A stretch of DNA of 64,000 bases from Plecoglossus altivelis. Lineage: Eukaryota; Chordata; Actinopteri; Osmeriformes; Plecoglossidae. The notes under the pieces are model-generated. The model did not search any database and had not been told where the DNA came from. It saw only the letters and a list, made by a program, of their open reading frames with translations. Both the position numbers and the translations under genes were made by a program. The stretch is from contig BROE01000016.1 in NCBI GenBank assembly GCA_036571765.1, positions 13,399,021 to 13,463,020 on the forward strand, in the 5' to 3' direction. Positions 58,749 through 64,000 of the stretch are shown here, piece after piece (within the stretch, counting starts at the first letter, position 1; each line of letters opens with the position of its first letter).

Positions 58749-59163
58749 CCTTGGCGATGAGATTATCGATGTCTCGGTCCTGGCCAACATGATAACATTT
58801 CCTCCAAAGCCCAGAGTAAGTGGAGAAAAGGGGGCGCCCGCATTCCGTCTCCAAAATACCCATTCCCAAAATTGACCTCCAGTTTTCCAAAAGTTCCTCC
58901 TCCTTACTACCTACGTGAATAGCTCGGAGGAGTGCCTGATTCCCCCGGGGATTACCGCTTTCCAATAACGGAAGATGATAAATCGGCATTAATCGGTTCT
59001 TCTGGCCATTGGAGTCCAGTCCGTACTTATCGCAGTTCTGCCGGTGTTGTGTGGTGTCCGTCTCATACCAGTGATCGGTGAGAATAGCAGTGATCAGAAG
59101 CGACAGTGACGCGACGCTCATGGACAGGTTGACCACGGTGACCACGGTCTGTTTCTCCATCAT
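58749..59163 (-). CDS. tmem178a: tmem178a exon 1: ER transmembrane protein 178A
   Basis: The first of four exons that join to a 302-residue protein (human TMEM178A is about 297). TMEM178A is a claudin-like four-pass protein of the ER membrane, reported to restrain store-operated Ca2+ entry and NFATc1 activation in osteoclast precursors through STIM1. This exon encodes residues 1-138 plus one base: a signal-anchor or first membrane segment (about 8-30, VNLSMSVASLSLLITAIL), then TDHWYETDTTQHRQNCD, KNRLMPIYHLPLLESG, ECGRPLFSTYSGLWRKCYHV and DRDIDNLIAKG. TDHWYETD and YSGLWRKCY are family hallmarks. There are two adjacent Met codons at the start, 59163 and 59160; either could be used. The gene is head to head with map4k3. 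Confidence 0.95.
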
Positions 59164-59589
59164 GTAGTCATGGACGCTGCAGACTGTTTATACGATGTGC
59201 ACCGACCAGTTCTTCAGAGTCCATTAACACTGGTTGTATCCTCTGCGATTCGATGTAAGACCCTACCCGAGCGCAGAGACATGACAGAATCTGAGTTGGC
59301 AAAAGTCAGCTCAACCGATCCAGACTTTCTCTCTGGATAATCTTGATAGAAATGTTTAGGGTATGAAGTCTGCTCATGAACGATTGGTATAGCTCTACGG
59401 GTTGTACTACTCCTCTTTTCGTTTGCAAAACGAAAATGACGCGCCGACGCGCGCCTGTGGAGCAGTGCGCTCTGAAATGCCAACGCCGTCAATTTGATTC
59501 TGGATCACACCATCCCCATTAAAAGTCACTGCAGGCTATACCAACACCGATTTGACGAACGTGCGACAGTTGTGTTCTCAACAAATAGT

Positions 59590-59980
59590 ACATTTAATAA
59601 ATTCATGTAATGGCTATGATAATTACAAAACCTCTCTTTCTCTCCCTGCCTCTATTTTCAGCCACACCCACCACGGAATTATTGACAGGCAATCCTAAAA
59701 TTAGAAAGCAATTAATGTTTCTCACGTTTTGTTTAGCGAGTCAGTCTGAATATGCATAAGTGAACGAGCATAAATGAATGATAATGCAGTGCAATTATAG
59801 AATCCTGAAGGTAATTATTGAGCGTGAGTGTTAGCAGCAATGAGTTGGTCCACTTTGCTAATGTCAAGCTCATTAGATGTCTGTCTGCCTTCTGCCTGCC
59901 ACGGTGTCCGTCTGCACTTCCAGCAAATCACTTGAGACTCAAGAGTTTAGTGGACGCTTCCCTTCTGTTTCTCATACCTT
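59590..59980. promoter_or_regulatory. Candidate conserved enhancer between tmem178a and map4k3
   Basis: The block is repeat-free and AT-rich, with many transcription factor-like motifs packed together: AATTATTGACAGG (TALE-homeodomain TGACAG core), GCAATTAATG, ATATGCATAAG (POU/octamer-like), ATAATGCAGTGCAATTATAG and GTAATTATTGAG. Such density is typical of vertebrate developmental enhancers. This is pattern recognition only; conservation was not tested. Confidence 0.4.
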
Positions 59981-60639
59981 AAGTACAATTTCAGGATGAG
60001 ACGGACAGACAGGGAGCATAATGCATTAGTCCACTCTGTTGGAATCCTGCTGTGGTAGATTGATAGGAAGCTCAATTTGTAAGCGGTCAATCAAGTCTAT
60101 CTGGCAAACAGAGAGTAACAAGGGGACCGAATAGTTTTAATTACGCCCCCCACCCCCATCCTCACCAAACCCGATCTATACAAATGAGGACAGGGCTTAC
60201 TGGCTCACCCGATGCCTGCTTATGTAAAAGCCAGCGCTGTGAGGGGCATGTGGTATACCACTATGGCACTAATGGACAGTAAACAAAGCCAAATGCCGTG
60301 ACCTCCACAATTTTGCGTATTTGGGCGCTATCACAATATAGACATTTTTAAGTCTGGAGAGGTGGATTATTTCAATTATCTTTATATTTTCTGTTATTTA
60401 TTTCCCATGTGTATGTGTTAGTAAAATGTGTTTTATTGTTCTGTTCCTTATACAGGGCACCCTTTTAGTTTCTCAATTGGTTATCTTATAAATAAATGTT
60501 AATCTAAAATACAATATATTCGACGGTAAGTTTGGGTCTTTTCCAATAGCCAACAGTCTGTTTTAATCAGTCATTGTCACTTGGTCTCATTGTCAACTAG
60601 CCATCTGCCACTGAAGTAACAACAACAGCAGCCATCCCC

Positions 60640-60780
60640 ATACACTTTCTCCCTGCCTGCATGGCCTTTATGGAGTTGAACTACTTCTCTGCGCATGCTC
60701 AGTCATTGCGCATTGGAAGCCATGTTGAAGTTTCAGTGGATGGTGGCTGAGATTTTCTGACGCTGTATGTTTTCAACGTT
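60640..60780 (+). promoter_or_regulatory. map4k3: Probable map4k3 core promoter
   Basis: A TATA-less stretch before the map4k3 start holds TGCGCATGC at about 60690-60698 and a second TGCGCAT at about 60708, resembling tandem NRF1 half sites, and GCCATGTTG at about 60719, similar to a YY1 site. This arrangement suits a housekeeping kinase promoter. The transcription start is not known. Confidence 0.4.
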
Positions 60781-60851
60781 TGTTTTCTTCGATTCCCCGT
60801 GCTGGTGTCTCAAAACACTACTCTTCGGAACACTTAATTGGAATTCAAACA

Positions 60852-60947
60852 ATGAATTCCAGTGTCGACCTATCTAGACGGAATCCGCAAGAGGATTTTG
60901 AGCTTATTCAACGGATAGGAAGCGGCACATACGGAGATGTCTATAAG
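60852..60947 (+). CDS. map4k3: map4k3 exon 1: Ste20-family kinase MAP4K3 (GLK), N-terminus
   Basis: Thirty-two codons from ATG 60852 to AAG, then donor gtaact: MNSSVDLSRRNPQEDFELIQ then RIGSGTYGDVYK. This nearly matches the N-terminus of human MAP4K3 (MNPGFDLSRRNPQEDFEL). The segment is the start of the kinase domain, with the ATP-binding glycine loop GSGTYGDV. MAP4K3 acts in JNK and amino-acid/mTORC1 signalling and in T-cell receptor signalling. The ATG is the only Met in this frame; upstream in frame there is no other ATG. The rest of the gene lies beyond the window. Confidence 0.96.
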
Positions 60948-62988
60948 GTAACTGCAGCAGCATTAGCAGTAGCAAATAATACATTTCGTTACAATTGTAA
61001 CAAAACACGACAGCGTGTTATACACTAGGCACACGGCAGGACGTAACAACAAGGGAGAAAGCAGGTGCTTCGTGCAGATCGCCAAATTACTCTTCTTCGC
61101 TGAAGTGGTGTGGAATTGTTGCTCGTTTGGACCTCTGTGCTAGATGACAGCTGGGCAGAATTCCATATCGCCAATGCATGCACTCATCTAACAGATAATC
61201 GCCCTGTTGTTCTGTCCTGATGAACGACATTACGCAGCTCTAGATCACTCTTGACCATTCAGTAGCTTCGTTGTAACAGCGTAGCTTGTCTGAAACTGTG
61301 GTGATGGAATATCTGCGGAGAATAGTGTGGTTGCATACAGTAGACAAGGCCCCGCTCAAGGCGTATGCAAGGAAAGCAAGAGAAATATCTATTTATCAAA
61401 CTATTTAGGTACACTATTGCATCGCTAGATCATATTTCAGAACCGCATGGATAGATTTAGGCTGTTTTGACAACTTAGAGGAATAATGTACAGACTGAAT
61501 TGCTACTCTGAAATGCGTGCAGCCCTAAGCAACATGACAGCCACTCACTCCTGTTTTTACGTCACCAACAATGTTGTGGAATTTTAATTTGCCAGCTATG
61601 TGTGGGTGTAATTTGACAACCAGCGAAAATTCATCAAAAAGTTGTTAATGAGATAGTGTTGTCGGGGAGCCGATATTCAAACTATGCCCAAAGAAATTGT
61701 TGGTTTAAAGCAAAAGCGTAGGCGCGAAAAGTTTGATTTCATGATAATGCGAGATTGGTCTTTCAAAACCCTGTTTATACTGGTTTATCTTGCCACATAG
61801 ATAAATAGGAGGTTGAGTACAGTTTGACGGCTCTTGGCCTTGTTGGTTTGTTTACCTATGACATTACCTGGGGAAAGAAGACAAGGTGAAGACTGACTTG
61901 TGTGGAGTAGTTTTAGGGATATTTGGACCACAAAGTTATGCTTATCTCCAAGTCTGGAGTTGTTTTGTCCCTTGCCCAGGGTAGACGCATGTGAATGTGT
62001 GGCACAGCTGGTCAGACATGGCCCTGGAATGCAGCAGTCTTGACTTCCTGTGTGTAAATGTGTGTTTGTGTGTGAGTTTGAGAACGTTTTTGCATTAATG
62101 TGGGAGTGTGTGTATTTGTGTGCGTATGGGAATGTTTGTGTAGCCTATTACTGTCTGCGCGTTTGTGTTTCGGAGCTAGTGTATGTTAGTTGTGGGGGTA
62201 GATGTGTGTGTGTGTGTGTTTGTGTGTGTGTGAGAGATCCATTGTTTTAGATTGATGGTGTGAAGGAAGACGGAGGGTACAAACCGCCAGACAGACCCTC
62301 AGCTGCACTTGTCCACAATCACACAGAGCAGAACTCTCGGCTGTGGTTCATCCTGTTTGGAAGGAATTGTTCACTTTTCCTCTACTTGCTCATTACAAGA
62401 GGAGGACCCTTCATTCAGCTCAGGGTGTGCGTCTGCTGATGAAACCTGACGTAGCACAGTTGTCGTCATGCATAATCTGCAGGATTGTTTTAAGGTACTG
62501 GCTGTTGTATTATAGTGTAGGTCCAGTCTCTGTTGCAGGAGGTCAGAAGTTCAGCAAAGGTTTTAAATGTTTGTGGTTAGGATTGGGATATTATGTGGTT
62601 GGAAGTGTATCCTAGAATTTCTGCTTGTGTCATACATTGTGTGTGTGTAGTGTGTGTAGTGTGTAGCCATATTTCAGCATAACAGACAATTTCCTTCCTC
62701 TTCATGTGGTATGCCTGTAGTACACATGGTGTTCTAACATTTTGACATAGCATGGGTGTGAGAAGTGTGGGGTATGTGTCACAACCATGTGCCAATCCTG
62801 GACAGAGAGGAAGACGGCTTTAGTGAACTCATTCATCACAGCTTGAGGAGAGTCAGTGTACATTTCATATTGAGCTTCTGTTCTTCTCCTGTCTGTCTTC
62901 CTGTCTGCGTATTATCTCTTAGGTCAGTCAAGGGGCTTTGCATGCTTCAGTCTAAAGAATCATCTGCGTTTCTTCACAGAGGCATCCG

Positions 62989-63048
<60 letters not shown>

Positions 63049-64000
63049 TGCCTACATGCTGCTGCAGACACACACTGACACCCAGTATCAGCATGTTTCT
63101 GTCACACTTGTCAGGTTCCATTTGTTCTGGGGAATGTCTGTGTTTGTGTGTGTGACAGGAAAATGCATGGTGAAACAGGTGGGTGAATTTAACGGCCTCT
63201 TATCACCTGTTATTCTCTCATTTCCGTGAGATTCAGCTCAGCCCTTGCAGTTTCGGTGTGATGGTGTGAGTGCCGTCATGTTGCCTTGGATGTGACCCAA
63301 TGTATCTGCTGCTGTTTTGCAGATTCAGCTCCGTGTTTATGGTTTAACAACTTTCCTCTCAATGCTGTCTGGCTCATAGTAGTGTGAGGTGAAAGTTCAT
63401 CGACCCAGCTTGCCCCCCCTCAGATAAGCCAGGATTTTACCACTGGCTGCCTTGTCTGGAACCACAGTGGGGAGGGAGCCCAGACTGTCACCTGGGTCTT
63501 GAACCGTGTACCCTGAGGTTATTGGCAAGCCTGTGGGTCTAATTACCGAAGGCTATGGTGTCCCACACTCGCCTAAGATCCGATGACCTAAGCCTTTGAT
63601 TACTGACTCCATCCTGTGGTTAAACTGCCGAGAGCTCACAGCATCAAACATATGGACAGAATTCAGTTTGTTTTGTGTACACTGTGTGTCAGTGAGAGAA
63701 AGAGAGGGCTACATGAAAAAGGAGAGTGAAGTAAGGAGAGAGAGAGCGAGAGAGAGTAGGAGGAGGAGGAGGAAGTGAAATGCCTCACCATTACGACAGT
63801 GCAAGCCATGTGTTTGAGGCACAACGTGTCAATTCCCGGCCTCCTCCACACAGTACCATGTTAATTACCCTACCTATCACTGTTCATGGCTGGAAATAAA
63901 CCACCAGAAGGAATAAGGAAGGGAGAGGTAAACAACAGGGAAAGGCAAAGAGAGAAAGGAGAGAGAGCAGATTTCAATGTAAGACTTAGGCCACAGTCAG
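60948..64000 (+). other. map4k3: map4k3 intron 1 (partial)
   Basis: Three kb to the window end without a recognisable second exon. It holds TG-rich sequence (62058-62232), a (CA)n array (62992-63046) and GA-rich sequence (63695-63770 and 63910-63970). The early part (60950-61970) is unique. Large first introns are usual for MAP4K3. Confidence 0.75.
62992..63046. repeat. (CA)n microsatellite
   Basis: Uninterrupted CA array of about 54 bp in map4k3 intron 1. Confidence 0.97.

Larger units (their letters stand above)
59164..60851. other. Divergent upstream region shared by tmem178a and map4k3
   Basis: These 1.7 kb separate the start codons of two head-to-head genes. They contain the tmem178a 5' region (59164-59500), an AT-rich block rich in homeodomain and POU-like motifs (59590-59980, separate entry), ordinary unique sequence, and the map4k3 promoter and 5' UTR (60600-60851). 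There are almost no simple repeats, unlike the rest of the window. Confidence 0.75.

Overview
This is a vertebrate nuclear window, almost certainly from a teleost fish. The evidence is spliced genes with GT-AG introns, proteins close to human SLC8A1, THUMPD2, TMEM178A and MAP4K3, compact introns in thumpd2 and tmem178a, and a very heavy load of (CA)n/(TG)n, (GA)n/(CT)n and minisatellite repeats. I cannot fix the species. No bacterial features are present.

Layout. Bases 1-36097 are the 3' half of slc8a1 (sodium/calcium exchanger NCX1, + strand). Six coding exons are visible: the mutually exclusive pair A (13325-13431) and B (13829-13932), then 20764-20906, 23752-23851, 32443-32718 and the last coding exon 35721-36097. 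They lie in large introns full of simple repeats. The large upstream exon of the family (N-terminal membrane half plus CBD1) is outside the window. A long 3' UTR probably runs to the AATAAA at 40526. After a gene-poor gap comes a two-exon gene on the - strand (47435 to 46156, 372 residues) that I do not recognise. Next are thumpd2 (+, ten exons, 53042-55894, 506 residues), tmem178a (-, four exons, 59163 to 56514, 302 residues) and the first coding exon of map4k3 (+, 60852-60947), whose first intron runs off the window end.

The order and orientation slc8a1(+), thumpd2(+), tmem178a(-), map4k3(+) matches the human 2p22.1 neighbourhood as I know it, which supports the orthology calls. The unrecognised gene sits between slc8a1 and thumpd2 and has no counterpart I know of in mammals.

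Functionally these genes are neighbours, not an operon. slc8a1 exchanges Na+ for Ca2+ at the plasma membrane; tmem178a is an ER membrane protein linked to store-operated Ca2+/NFAT signalling; thumpd2 is an RNA guanosine N2-methyltransferase; map4k3 is a Ste20-type kinase. tmem178a and map4k3 are head to head over about 1.7 kb, which holds a candidate conserved enhancer. thumpd2 and tmem178a converge tail to tail over about 0.6 kb.

The most useful points for follow-up are: the NCX1 A/B exon switch, which keeps the residues known to set the Ca2+ properties of CBD2; the unrecognised gene with an N-myristoylation-type start; a tRNA-Cys-like relic inside thumpd2; the long slc8a1 3' UTR with Pumilio-type sites; and several minisatellites whose unit length is a multiple of three, creating long artificial reading frames.
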